Notes: generated by a model not told the origin, from the sequence alone. DNA of 6,762 bases from JAAYDF01 sp964511155 (GCA_964511155.1 CAZEEJ010000236.1:1-6762), one strand, 5' to 3'; positions 1 to 5,876 are shown, counted from the stretch's first letter. Program-made: numbers and translations.

Positions 1-548
1 GTGCCGGAGACGTCGAGGGTGACGACCAGCCGGTCGAACTGGCGGGAGAGGTCGGTCTTGGCGAGGTAGATGGTGTCGGAACCGGCCAACTGGACGTAGT
101 TGCCGGTGCCCACGGGCGTCCGGGAGCCCACGCGCACCTCCGCCACGGGCTTGCCTTCCTTGCTGAGCTTCACGGTGGCGAGGGGGCGATCCAGCCCGCT
201 GACCGCATCGGTGGGCCGGTCCGCACTGCCCTTGGGGTAGTGGCGATCATACTTGATGCCGGTGACGGCCTCGGCGAGGGCATCGACCTCGGAGCGTGCG
301 GCCGGCGCTCGGAGCGGAGCCTCCATGTTCCAGTCGCCGGCCTCGGCGAGGACGAAGACAAGGGTCGTGCCGTCGCGGCGCAGGACCTCCAGGCGATCAA
401 AGCCTTCGAGCTTGGGATCGAAGATCGACTTCTCGGCGTCGGCGACCTTGGCCTCCTGAGCCTTGGGTTCCCACGGCTTGATCATGAAAACCATGGCTGC
501 CGCCAGGACACACACCAGCGCCAACCCTAAGGTTGTTTTCGTATTCAT
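1..548 (-). CDS. DUF4340 domain-containing protein (partial, C-terminus off the left edge)
   Basis: The first 182 codons are present; the gene runs off the left edge without a stop. Residues about 5-23 form one hydrophobic segment (LGLALVCVLAAAMVFMI) behind a short basic start, so the protein is probably anchored by an N-terminal helix with the rest outside the cytoplasm. The remainder has the usual DUF4340 layout: GDWNMEAPLRAPA (71-83) followed by a helix of the type that scores a left-over side chain pattern LAEAVTGI, then SGLDRPLATVKL (117-128), then VGSRTPVGTGNYVQL (140-154) and YLAKTDLSRQFDR (161-173). The start ATG at 548 lies 6 nt after the GldG-like stop codon. A GGAG (562-565) inside the end of that gene is the likely ribosome site, with a rather long 13-nt spacer. 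DUF4340 proteins are commonly encoded next to GldG-like proteins and are presumed accessory components of the transporter. Their biochemical role is not established. Confidence 0.88.
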   Translation of the reverse strand, partial: MNTKTTLGLALVCVLAAAMVFMIKPWEPKAQEAKVADAEKSIFDPKLEGFDRLEVLRRDGTTLVFVLAEAGDWNMEAPLRAPAARSEVDALAEAVTGIKYDRHYPKGSADRPTDAVSGLDRPLATVKLSKEGKPVAEVRVGSRTPVGTGNYVQLAGSDTIYLAKTDLSRQFDRLVVTLDVSG

Positions 549-554
549 GGTTGC

Positions 555-3221
555 CTATTTTCTCCGAACGAACCACATGATCCCGCCCACCGCGAGGGCG
601 GCCACTGCCCAGGCGAAGTTCATCACCCAGAGGAAATTCCGGCTGCCGGGCTCGATGGGGCCCACGACGGGCACTTCGGCCGGCCCGGCCGCGATGAGGT
701 CCGGGCGATCCGCCAGCCAGTAGAGGGCATTGGCGAACAAATCCACGTTCTCGGTCGGCGGCGGATCGGTCATCAGCCGCGTGCCCTTCTCGCCGAACCG
801 CACCACGCGCTGCTGGAGGTAGTCGTCGCGAAGCGACAGGCCGCCGCCCATGACCACGATTTTGCTCTTGGTTTCGCTGTTCTCGCCCGCGACGACGACC
901 GGGAACGGCGGCTCCCACGCCTCATCGCTGCGGGTGAAGGAGCCGTCGCGCGAACCGGACTGGAGGGCGACGAAGATCCGCTCGATGTCCTGCTCCGCCC
1001 AGACGTCGGTGGAACCTCTGGGAGCCTCGAGCACCGGGTCGACTTTGACGTGCTGGGGCAGCTCGCCGGCGATGGAGACCGGGCAGGCGTCCTTGATGAG
1101 CATCCGTCTGGCCCGCAGCGGGTAGCCGATGGGGTGCTCGGTGAAGCTGTTGAGCTGCATGTACCACCACTGGACGACGTTGATGCCGTAGCGTCCGGGC
1201 TCCCGGCGATCGACCACCCCGCGGATCACGCGTCTTTCCGTCTCGACATTGACCCCCCAGTCGTTCTTCAAGACAGGGCCCCAGCCGTACTCGATCGGCG
1301 GGCCGAATTGCGGCGGCTGCTGCATCCACAGGGCCAAAAAGAGCCCCCGGCCGTTCTGGGCGAGCGCCAGGCGAGCGGTCTCGGAATCTGCCGGCGTAAA
1401 GGTTTTCTGCTCTCCGGAGCGCATGAACGGCGGAGGCGGCGGCGGCGTGGGCAGGAACACGTAGACCAGCGGGACGCCCTCTTCGGTCGTCGGGAACTTG
1501 TCCTTGGCCCCTTCTTCGGCGAGGTTCCACTCCTCGACCTTGAACTGCATCCCCTCGATTTTCTCGCGCAGGATGCGGATGGATTCGAGGGGCATGGGCC
1601 CGGTCATGGGCCGCTGCATCTGCCGCATCTGCGGGGGCACCTGCTCCTCAAAAGTCACCAACACGACCTTGGCCACGGGTTTGTCGGTGATCATGGCCAG
1701 CAGGGCGTTGGAGATCGCCGTGTCGCCATCGAAGACCCTGGGGGTGGCTTCCTCGTCGGGGCCGCGCATTCCTCCGGTGGGATCCGCGATCGGCCAAGTC
1801 TCATCGAAGGTGACAACCTTCACCTGATCGCCGCGTTCGACGACGATGATGTTGTCTTCACCGAGTCGGGTCGCGATTTCGTCCAGCTTCAACTCGGGCA
1901 GCTCGGAGATCTTCGTGCCGACCTGGTTGATCCGCTCGAGAGGCTTGCTGTAGATATCCCCCTGGCTGCCGCCGGCCAGGAAGTTCTTCGACGCCTCGTC
2001 GATCTGGGCGGTCTCGTTGAGCACTTCGGTCAGGGTATCGCTCCATTGCCGGAGGTTGTCGCCGATCGAGACGCCGATGCCGCGGAGCTGCCGGACGACG
2101 TTCTGGAGCTGGTCCAGGGGGATGCCGGGTTCCTGGAGAATGCGACGAAGTTCGCGGCCGTTGGTGCTGAGATCCTCCGCGGTCGTGGTCAACAGCATGG
2201 GCAGATCCATGACGAAAATGCCGCGCTGAACCTGCCACTTGGGATACTGCCGGATGGCGGGATAGGTCGTGACGAAGACATCGACTCGGCGGGCCTCCTC
2301 GTTGAGCCAGTCGGCAAGCTGCAGGGCCGCCTTGGCAAACTCCTGCAGAGGGGTCTTGGGGTCTTCGGGCACGTGAGCGTCGGTCGGTTCGCCGACGGTC
2401 TTACGCAGCTCGGTCAGTCGCTCGGCCAACTCGGCGTTACGCTGGGCGGTGGCCTGGACGAAGGGGTTGGCGGGGTCGGCCAAGGCCGTGGTGAGCTTGT
2501 GCATCTCGCTGAGCCAGGCCTGGGCCTGTTCGAGGTGGCGCTTGAGTTCGTTGTTGGTGTCGCGGATCTTGGTGTTGGCCTCCTGATAGCGCGGCAGGCC
2601 CTCGCCCCTGACGAGGTCATCAACGTCGCGCCGGGTGTCCTCGATGTTCTTGATGTCCTTCTGAAGGACGGCGGCGATGTTGGCCAGGGTGGAGAAGCCG
2701 GACAGCCAGGCATCGCTGTTGAGCAACGAGGCAATCATCTCCCGCTGGGGGCGAAGCAGTTCGGCCAGTTCGCCCCAGGCGGCCTGGGCCTCGGTGATGA
2801 CTTCGTCGTACTGGCCGGCGGCCGTCCCGAAGGTTTTCTGGATGCGGTCGCGCAGGGCGGCCTGATCGTTGCCGCTGCGGATGTGCTGGACCGTGGCCGA
2901 CCGCTTGTGCTCGCGGATCTCAGCACAAAGGTCCTGAACCTTGGGGAAGAACTCCTTGCGCGCGGTGCCCGGCGCGTCGGAGGCGTACACCGTGGTGATG
3001 CGCAGCTCGTCGCCCACCTGGTCGAGGACCTGCTTGGTGCGTTCGGAGATGCGGTGGCCCGCAAGCCCGCCGCTCAGGTCGGTGCGTGCGTTACTGTGAT
3101 GGGCCAGCAGGTTGACGGCGATCAGCAGGAACGCCGCCAACAGGACCATAACCGCCACGTTGGTTCCAAAGAACAGGCGGCGGACTGCCGCACTGGGATT
3201 GGACACGTCTTTTACCGCCAT
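555..3221 (-). CDS. GldG-like ABC transporter auxiliary protein with a large helical insertion
   Basis: This 888-residue protein has an N-terminal membrane helix (about 17-40) and a C-terminal one (about 863-884) ending in VRRK, so the large middle part should lie outside the cytoplasm. Family landmarks are visible. They are RTDLSGGLAGHRISERTKQV (46-65) and the strand RITTVYA (74-80); then IIVVERGDQVKVV (458-470) and PRVFDGDTAISNALLAMI (494-511); then VYVFLPTP (586-593), FTPADSETARLAL (608-620) and GRGLFLALW (624-632); finally KIVVMGGGLSLRDDYL (787-802) and NVDLFANALYWLADRPDLI (825-843). This order matches the GldG/ABC-transporter auxiliary family. Residues about 133-445, mostly charged amphipathic helices, interrupt the core and make the protein longer than I expect for family members (roughly 450-650 residues, from memory). 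A PTPPPPPPF run sits at 591-599. The start overlaps the permease end by 10 nt and has GGAG at 3230-3233 with an 8-nt spacer, which suggests coupled translation. Family assignment is firm; substrate and function are unknown. Confidence 0.9.
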   Translation of the reverse strand: MAVKDVSNPSAAVRRLFFGTNVAVMVLLAAFLLIAVNLLAHHSNARTDLSGGLAGHRISERTKQVLDQVGDELRITTVYASDAPGTARKEFFPKVQDLCAEIREHKRSATVQHIRSGNDQAALRDRIQKTFGTAAGQYDEVITEAQAAWGELAELLRPQREMIASLLNSDAWLSGFSTLANIAAVLQKDIKNIEDTRRDVDDLVRGEGLPRYQEANTKIRDTNNELKRHLEQAQAWLSEMHKLTTALADPANPFVQATAQRNAELAERLTELRKTVGEPTDAHVPEDPKTPLQEFAKAALQLADWLNEEARRVDVFVTTYPAIRQYPKWQVQRGIFVMDLPMLLTTTAEDLSTNGRELRRILQEPGIPLDQLQNVVRQLRGIGVSIGDNLRQWSDTLTEVLNETAQIDEASKNFLAGGSQGDIYSKPLERINQVGTKISELPELKLDEIATRLGEDNIIVVERGDQVKVVTFDETWPIADPTGGMRGPDEEATPRVFDGDTAISNALLAMITDKPVAKVVLVTFEEQVPPQMRQMQRPMTGPMPLESIRILREKIEGMQFKVEEWNLAEEGAKDKFPTTEEGVPLVYVFLPTPPPPPPFMRSGEQKTFTPADSETARLALAQNGRGLFLALWMQQPPQFGPPIEYGWGPVLKNDWGVNVETERRVIRGVVDRREPGRYGINVVQWWYMQLNSFTEHPIGYPLRARRMLIKDACPVSIAGELPQHVKVDPVLEAPRGSTDVWAEQDIERIFVALQSGSRDGSFTRSDEAWEPPFPVVVAGENSETKSKIVVMGGGLSLRDDYLQQRVVRFGEKGTRLMTDPPPTENVDLFANALYWLADRPDLIAAGPAEVPVVGPIEPGSRNFLWVMNFAWAVAALAVGGIMWFVRRK

Positions 3222-4024
3222 CGTCGAGACTCCATGACTTTCGTGGCCAGGAACAGGAAGAATATGATGCCCGATCCGAGGAAGATGACGCTTCTGGAAT
3301 CAATCACGCCCTTGGTGAAATCGGCGAAGTGCCAGAAGATGTTGACATTGGCGCAGACATTGCGGAGCCAGGCGTACCCGGCATACTCGGCACCGGCATC
3401 GACCAGGAAGGTGAAGAGCGCCAGGATGACAATGGCCAGAATGGCCGCCAGGAGCTGGTGTCGGGTGCAACTGCTGGCGAACACGCCGACGGCGATGAAC
3501 AGCCCGCCGAGCAGGACCATGCCCAGGTACCCGACCAGCACCACGGTGCCCACGGGGGCGGTGTAGGCGGTCATGAGCACCACGTGCAGCAACGTGGCCG
3601 CCAGCAGCACGAGGTAGAACAAGAAGGCCCCGAGGAACTTCCCGATCACGACCGCGGCGTCGGTGACCGGTGCGGTCATGAGCGTCTCGATGGTGCCGTT
3701 GGCGTAGTCGTCGGCCAGGGAACGCATGGTCAAGAGCGGCAGGGCAAAGACCAGCAGGCCCGCCATGCGTTCCATGAGTGGCCGCAGGCTCGCTTCCTGC
3801 CCGGGCACCAGGGTCTCGTTCATAAAGAACCAGCCCGTCACACCGAGGAAGATCGCCCCGACGACGTAGGCGATGGGCAGGTAGAACAGGGCGGCCAGCT
3901 CGCGCTGGGCAAGGGCCCAGACGGTGGCCATGCTGCCGGCGCCGCGGCTGGTGTCCGACTCGGATCGGGCTGAGGCGGCGACGCTGCCCGGCACCTTGAT
4001 TCCCGCTTGTGTCTCAGATGACAT
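3212..4024 (-). CDS. ABC-2 type transporter permease, GldF-like
   Basis: This 270-residue membrane protein has about six hydrophobic segments, near residues 46-68, 88-102, 127-150, 160-184, 190-209 and 246-263. Between segments two and three lies the typical ABC-2 permease stretch: MRSLADDYANGTIETLMTAP (100-119), then VIGKFLGAF (126-134). The protein ends in VMESRRWR, which resembles GldF-type permeases. It should form the membrane channel driven by the ATPase encoded just upstream. Two starts are possible. The ATG at 4024 has AGAGG at 4035-4039 with a 10-nt spacer. The internal ATG at 3931 (Met32, MATVWALAQREL) is where many homologues would begin but has no visible ribosome site. I prefer 4024, which leaves a polar Ser/Ala-rich cytoplasmic tail of about 31 residues. 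Its stop lies inside the start of the GldG-like gene. Confidence 0.9.
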   Translation of the reverse strand: MSSETQAGIKVPGSVAASARSESDTSRGAGSMATVWALAQRELAALFYLPIAYVVGAIFLGVTGWFFMNETLVPGQEASLRPLMERMAGLLVFALPLLTMRSLADDYANGTIETLMTAPVTDAAVVIGKFLGAFLFYLVLLAATLLHVVLMTAYTAPVGTVVLVGYLGMVLLGGLFIAVGVFASSCTRHQLLAAILAIVILALFTFLVDAGAEYAGYAWLRNVCANVNIFWHFADFTKGVIDSRSVIFLGSGIIFFLFLATKVMESRRWR

Positions 4025-4060
4025 GGTACTCGAACCTCTGTGTTACAGACTCCCAGTGAA

Positions 4061-4077
4061 CGGCCCCTTCAGGGCCG
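4061..4077. repeat. Hairpin sharing the array loop but with a different stem
   Basis: CGGCCC, loop CTTCA, GGGCCG: a perfect six-pair stem with the same loop as array unit 3. The stem sequence differs from CGAGCC/GGCTCG at matching positions on both sides, so pairing is kept. It lies 37 nt upstream of the permease start on the minus strand. Confidence 0.75.
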
Positions 4078-4100
4078 ACTCTTGGGGTGTTATCCCGTTC

Positions 4101-4119
4101 CCCAGGCCTTCGGCCTGGG
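4101..4119. repeat. Eight-pair hairpin next to the array
   Basis: CCCAGGCC, loop TTC, GGCCTGGG: a perfect eight-pair stem. On the minus strand the loop reads GAA, or CGAAG if the top pair opens, close to the TGAAG loop of the neighbouring hairpin at 4061-4077. No T tract follows on either strand, so a terminator role is not supported. Confidence 0.75.
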
Positions 4120-4128
4120 CTGACAGAA

Positions 4129-4339
4129 CGAGCCTTTCAGGCTCGCAGACCATACGAACGAGCCTTGTCGGCTCGCAAAACCAACGAGCCCTTCAGGCTC
4201 GCAGACCGCATAAACGAGCCTTGTTGGCTCGCACACCAGACCAACGAGCCTTTCAGGCTCCCAAACCGTACGGACGAGGCTTGCCGGATCCCAGACCGTA
4301 CGGACAAAGCGAGCCACTCAGGCTCGCAGACCGCACGGA
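4129..4339. repeat. Seven-unit tandem array of 30-nt hairpin repeats
   Basis: Each unit is a 17-nt inverted repeat followed by a linker, 13 nt in five of the seven units, with consensus near CAGACCGNACGGA. The 17-mers lie at 4129-4145, 4159-4175, 4185-4201, 4215-4231, 4245-4261, 4275-4291 and 4310-4326, giving spacings of 30, 26, 30, 30, 30 and 35 nt. The typical form is CGAGCC, five loop bases, GGCTCG. Plus-strand loops alternate: TTTCA, TTGTC, CTTCA, TTGTT, TTTCA, TTGCC, ACTCA. Unit 5 has lost one outer pair and unit 6 (CGAGGC/GGATCC) is damaged; the other stems pair fully. The pattern resembles mosaic REP/BIME-type intergenic repeats, but I do not recognise the family. Confidence 0.9.
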
Positions 4340-5290
4340 TCACTCGGCGGCTTCGGCGCCGGCCGCCTTGGCGGTGATCTGGGTGAAAAACTCCTCAAGG
4401 CTGCCGACCTCGAGCCGCAGCTCGCGCAAGCCCCAGTTGCTGCGGGCAGCGAGAGCGGCAATCTCCTCGCGTACATCGCCGCCTTCGGTGCTGCCGATGT
4501 GCAGCCGGTTCCAGCCATCGGCGGTGTGCACGTCGACGCTCTTAACGCCGGCGATCTTGCGTACGCCCTCCTGGACCTGCTGCGCCGGGCCGCGGATCTC
4601 GGCGATGAGCCGGGAAGCCCCCACGATGCGGTTGCGCACCTCGCCGATCGAACCGCTGGCCCGGATCTTGCCGCCGGCGATGATGATCAGCCGTTCGCAG
4701 ATCGCCTCGACCTCCGGCAGGATGTGGGAGCTGAGGATGATGGTGTGCCGCTTGGCCAAATCGCCGATGAGCTCGCGCGTCTTGCGGATCTGGTTGGGGT
4801 CGAGGCCGATGGTCGGCTCGTCGAGGATCAGCACCTGGGGATCATGCAACAAAGCATCCGCCAGACCGACCCGCTGCTTCATACCCTTGGACAATTGGCC
4901 GATCGGCCGCTGGATGAACTCGCCCAGCCAGCAGGCCTCGGTGACGCGTTTGATGGCTGCCTCCCGGTCACCGCGGGACATGCCGCGGAGCTTGCCGCGG
5001 AAGCCGAGGTACTCGCGGACCCGCATCTCGGGGTAGAGCGGGTTGCTTTCCGGGAGGTAGCCGATGCGGCGTCGGACTTCCATGGACTGAGTCAGGACAT
5101 CGTAGCCGGCGATGCTGGCCGTCCCGCTGGTGGCGGGGTGGTAACAGGTCAGGACGCGCAAGGTGGTGCTCTTGCCGGCCCCGTTGGGACCCAGGAAGCC
5201 GACGACGTCGCCCCTCTCGACCGTGAAGGAGACGTTATCGACCGCCTTGTGCGCTCCGTACGACTTGGTCAGTTGTTTCACTTTGATCAT
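4340..5290 (-). CDS. ABC transporter ATP-binding protein, GldA-like
   Basis: This 316-residue ATPase has all nucleotide-binding motifs: Walker A GPNGAGKS (34-41), signature LSKGMKQRV (133-141), Walker B VLILDEP (153-159), D-loop GLDP (162-165) and H-loop His189 in SSHI. The Q-loop position reads GYLPESNPLY (78-87), with Glu81 in place of the usual Gln. This is also how I remember GldA, which it resembles strongly through GQLSKGMKQRVGLADALLHDP. Residues 225-305 form a C-terminal domain ending in GSLEEFFTQIT, as in many ABC-2 exporter ATPases. It should bind and hydrolyse ATP on the cytoplasmic face to drive the permease encoded next. I chose the ATG at 5290 because the family starts there (MIKVKQLTKSYG) and GGAG at 5304-5307 lies 11 nt upstream. 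An in-frame ATG at 5392 would add 34 unfamiliar residues. The stop codon is directly followed by the hairpin array. Confidence 0.95.
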   Translation of the reverse strand: MIKVKQLTKSYGAHKAVDNVSFTVERGDVVGFLGPNGAGKSTTLRVLTCYHPATSGTASIAGYDVLTQSMEVRRRIGYLPESNPLYPEMRVREYLGFRGKLRGMSRGDREAAIKRVTEACWLGEFIQRPIGQLSKGMKQRVGLADALLHDPQVLILDEPTIGLDPNQIRKTRELIGDLAKRHTIILSSHILPEVEAICERLIIIAGGKIRASGSIGEVRNRIVGASRLIAEIRGPAQQVQEGVRKIAGVKSVDVHTADGWNRLHIGSTEGGDVREEIAALAARSNWGLRELRLEVGSLEEFFTQITAKAAGAEAAE

Positions 5291-5303
5291 GCTGTTGCCG
5301 GCT

Positions 5304-5307
5304 CTCC
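5304..5307 (-). promoter_or_regulatory. Ribosome binding site of the ATPase gene
   Basis: GGAG on the minus strand, 11 nt before the ATG at 5290. It supports that start over the in-frame ATG at 5392. Confidence 0.65.
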
Positions 5308-5597
5308 AGTTTGACGTTGAGCCCCCACACCCGCCCCGGCTTCGGTGGGCCTGCGGTGGCCGCCCGGTCCGGTGATCATCCTGCGCGGGCACCTGCGGCG
5401 CCGTCCGGTCGCAAGTATTTGTTAAGAATAGGGTTGCAAGGGCCTCACGGCGGCCTCGTCAACCCGCGTTGTTGCTAGCTACGCCGACCCCGCGGTCGGG
5501 GTTCGCGCCCCACTGCCAGGTTGTGCGGACCGCCCGCAAAGCGTCGTCCCACCCCGGCTGTGGGAGGCTCCTGGATAGCGGGCAGGCTGTGGAATGT

Positions 5598-5659
5598 CAA
5601 GCCTGATGGTGGGTTCACGTCGCGAAGAGGCAAGCCCGATTGTGGGTTTTGCTCGCGAA
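5598..5659. repeat. Two imperfect 29-nt direct repeats, 33-nt period
   Basis: Copies at 5598-5626 and 5631-5659 agree at 23 of 29 positions. Shared blocks are CAAGCC, GAT, GTGGGTT and TCGCGAA, with the differences clustered before the last block. A very weak third copy may precede them (CCTGGATAGCGGG, around 5570-5582). Function unknown. Confidence 0.75.
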
Positions 5660-5684
5660 ACGTGCACCGACAGGCGGTAGCGGG

Positions 5685-5710
5685 GATTGCAGATAAGAGA
5701 TTACAGATGA
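5685..5710. repeat. Short direct repeat, 14-nt period
   Basis: GATTGCAGATAA (5685-5696) and GATTACAGATGA (5699-5710) agree at 10 of 12 positions. The stretch is clearly richer in A and T than its surroundings. It may be the remnant of a longer simple repeat. Confidence 0.5.
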
Positions 5711-5742
5711 CAGAGCGCGGGAGCGGGGGGCGGGAGGATCGC

Positions 5743-5771
5743 TTGCCGTGGGCGGGGTGAAACGGTCTAAT
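5743..5771 (+). promoter_or_regulatory. Candidate sigma-70-like promoter for the aminotransferase
   Basis: TTGCCG (5743-5748) and TCTAAT (5766-5771) are separated by exactly 17 nt, matching 4 of 6 and 5 of 6 consensus positions. Transcription would begin near 5778 and give a leader of about 100 nt that carries the 24-nt repeats. The match was found by eye in GC-rich DNA, and sigma-factor preferences of the host are unknown. Confidence 0.35.
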
Positions 5772-5799
5772 GGCCCGGCCGGAGTGGCTAGTCGGCAGA

Positions 5800-5871
5800 G
5801 GGTCAGCACGAAACAAGAAAAGAGGGTCAACCCGAACGAGTCGCAGCGGGACGACCCGAAACAGGAGAAGG
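5800..5871 (+). repeat. Three tandem 24-nt repeats in the aminotransferase leader
   Basis: Units start at 5800, 5824 and 5848 with an exact 24-nt period. The shared core is GGGNCNNCNCGAA. Units 1 and 3 agree at 17 of 24 positions, 2 and 3 at 16, 1 and 2 at 14. The third unit includes the AGGAG ribosome site. The stretch is purine-rich, with the first copy especially A-rich, unlike the flanking GC-rich DNA. Confidence 0.75.
5863..5867 (+). promoter_or_regulatory. Ribosome binding site of the aminotransferase
   Basis: AGGAG with a 9-nt spacer to the ATG at 5877. It decides the start against in-frame upstream GTG codons (5748, 5757, 5784, 5871). It lies inside the third copy of a 24-nt tandem repeat. 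Confidence 0.85.
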
Positions 5872-5876
5872 TGCTC

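Larger units (their letters stand above)
4025..4339. other. Hairpin-filled spacer between the ATPase and permease genes
   Basis: This 315-nt spacer has no credible gene. From the permease side it contains the permease ribosome site (AGAGG, 4035-4039), a hairpin at 4061-4077, a hairpin at 4101-4119, and seven tandem hairpin units from 4129 to 4339. The array ends exactly where the ATPase stop codon begins. If the cassette is one operon, the whole spacer is transcribed as minus-strand RNA. No T-rich tract follows any hairpin in that direction, so nothing looks like a standard intrinsic terminator. Confidence 0.85.
5291..5876. other. Divergent intergenic region with several small repeats
   Basis: No credible gene lies in these 586 nt. 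Open frames here are tails of shadows of the aminotransferase or low-complexity repeat translations. Moving rightward it holds: the ATPase ribosome site (GGAG, 5304-5307); one AT-rich patch (about 5411-5437) flanked by the near-identical GGTCGCAAG (5407-5415) and GGTTGCAAG (5432-5440), which could carry the cassette promoter although no convincing -35/-10 pair is visible; alternative hairpins at 5484-5499 and 5487-5502; a six-pair hairpin at 5547-5565; an inverted repeat CAGGCT/AGCCTG (5583-5605); a 33-nt-period repeat (5598-5659); a 14-nt-period repeat (5685-5710); a G-rich stretch (5719-5757); a candidate promoter (5743-5771); and three 24-nt units (5800-5871). Confidence 0.8.

Noticed and set aside
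397..918. 173-codon minus-strand frame overlapping the GldG and DUF4340 genes
   Set aside because: It spans the junction of two well-supported genes in another frame and has no motif.
1050..3566. 838-codon open frame on the plus strand, antisense to the GldG-like and permease genes
   Set aside because: It mirrors the GldG-like and permease genes, which have clear family motifs, membrane helices and ribosome sites. Its translation has no recognisable domain and arises from GC-rich codon use.
3329..3973. 214-codon plus-strand frame opposite the permease
   Set aside because: Gly/Gln/His/Glu-rich translation typical of the antisense of a membrane protein; no motif seen.
4061..4145. Intrinsic terminator between the ATPase and permease genes
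   Set aside because: The stems are strong but no run of T follows in the minus-strand direction.
4129..4339. CRISPR array
   Set aside because: The period is only 30 nt, the linkers are 9-18 nt and similar to each other rather than unique, and no cas gene is present.
4087..4377. Small protein with ten-residue repeats (NEPFRLADRI, NEPCWLAHQT and so on)
   Set aside because: The periodicity comes from the 30-nt DNA unit. Spacings of 26 and 35 nt break the frame, the frame runs into the ATPase on the other strand, and conservation follows the stem-loop rather than codons.
4499..5314. 271-codon plus-strand frame opposite the ATPase
   Set aside because: The opposite strand carries every ABC ATPase motif; this frame shows none.
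5291..5392. 34-residue N-terminal extension of the ATPase from an ATG at 5392
   Set aside because: The extension is Arg/Gly/Ser-rich and unlike the family, which begins at MIKVKQLTKSYG; the ATG at 5290 has its own ribosome site.
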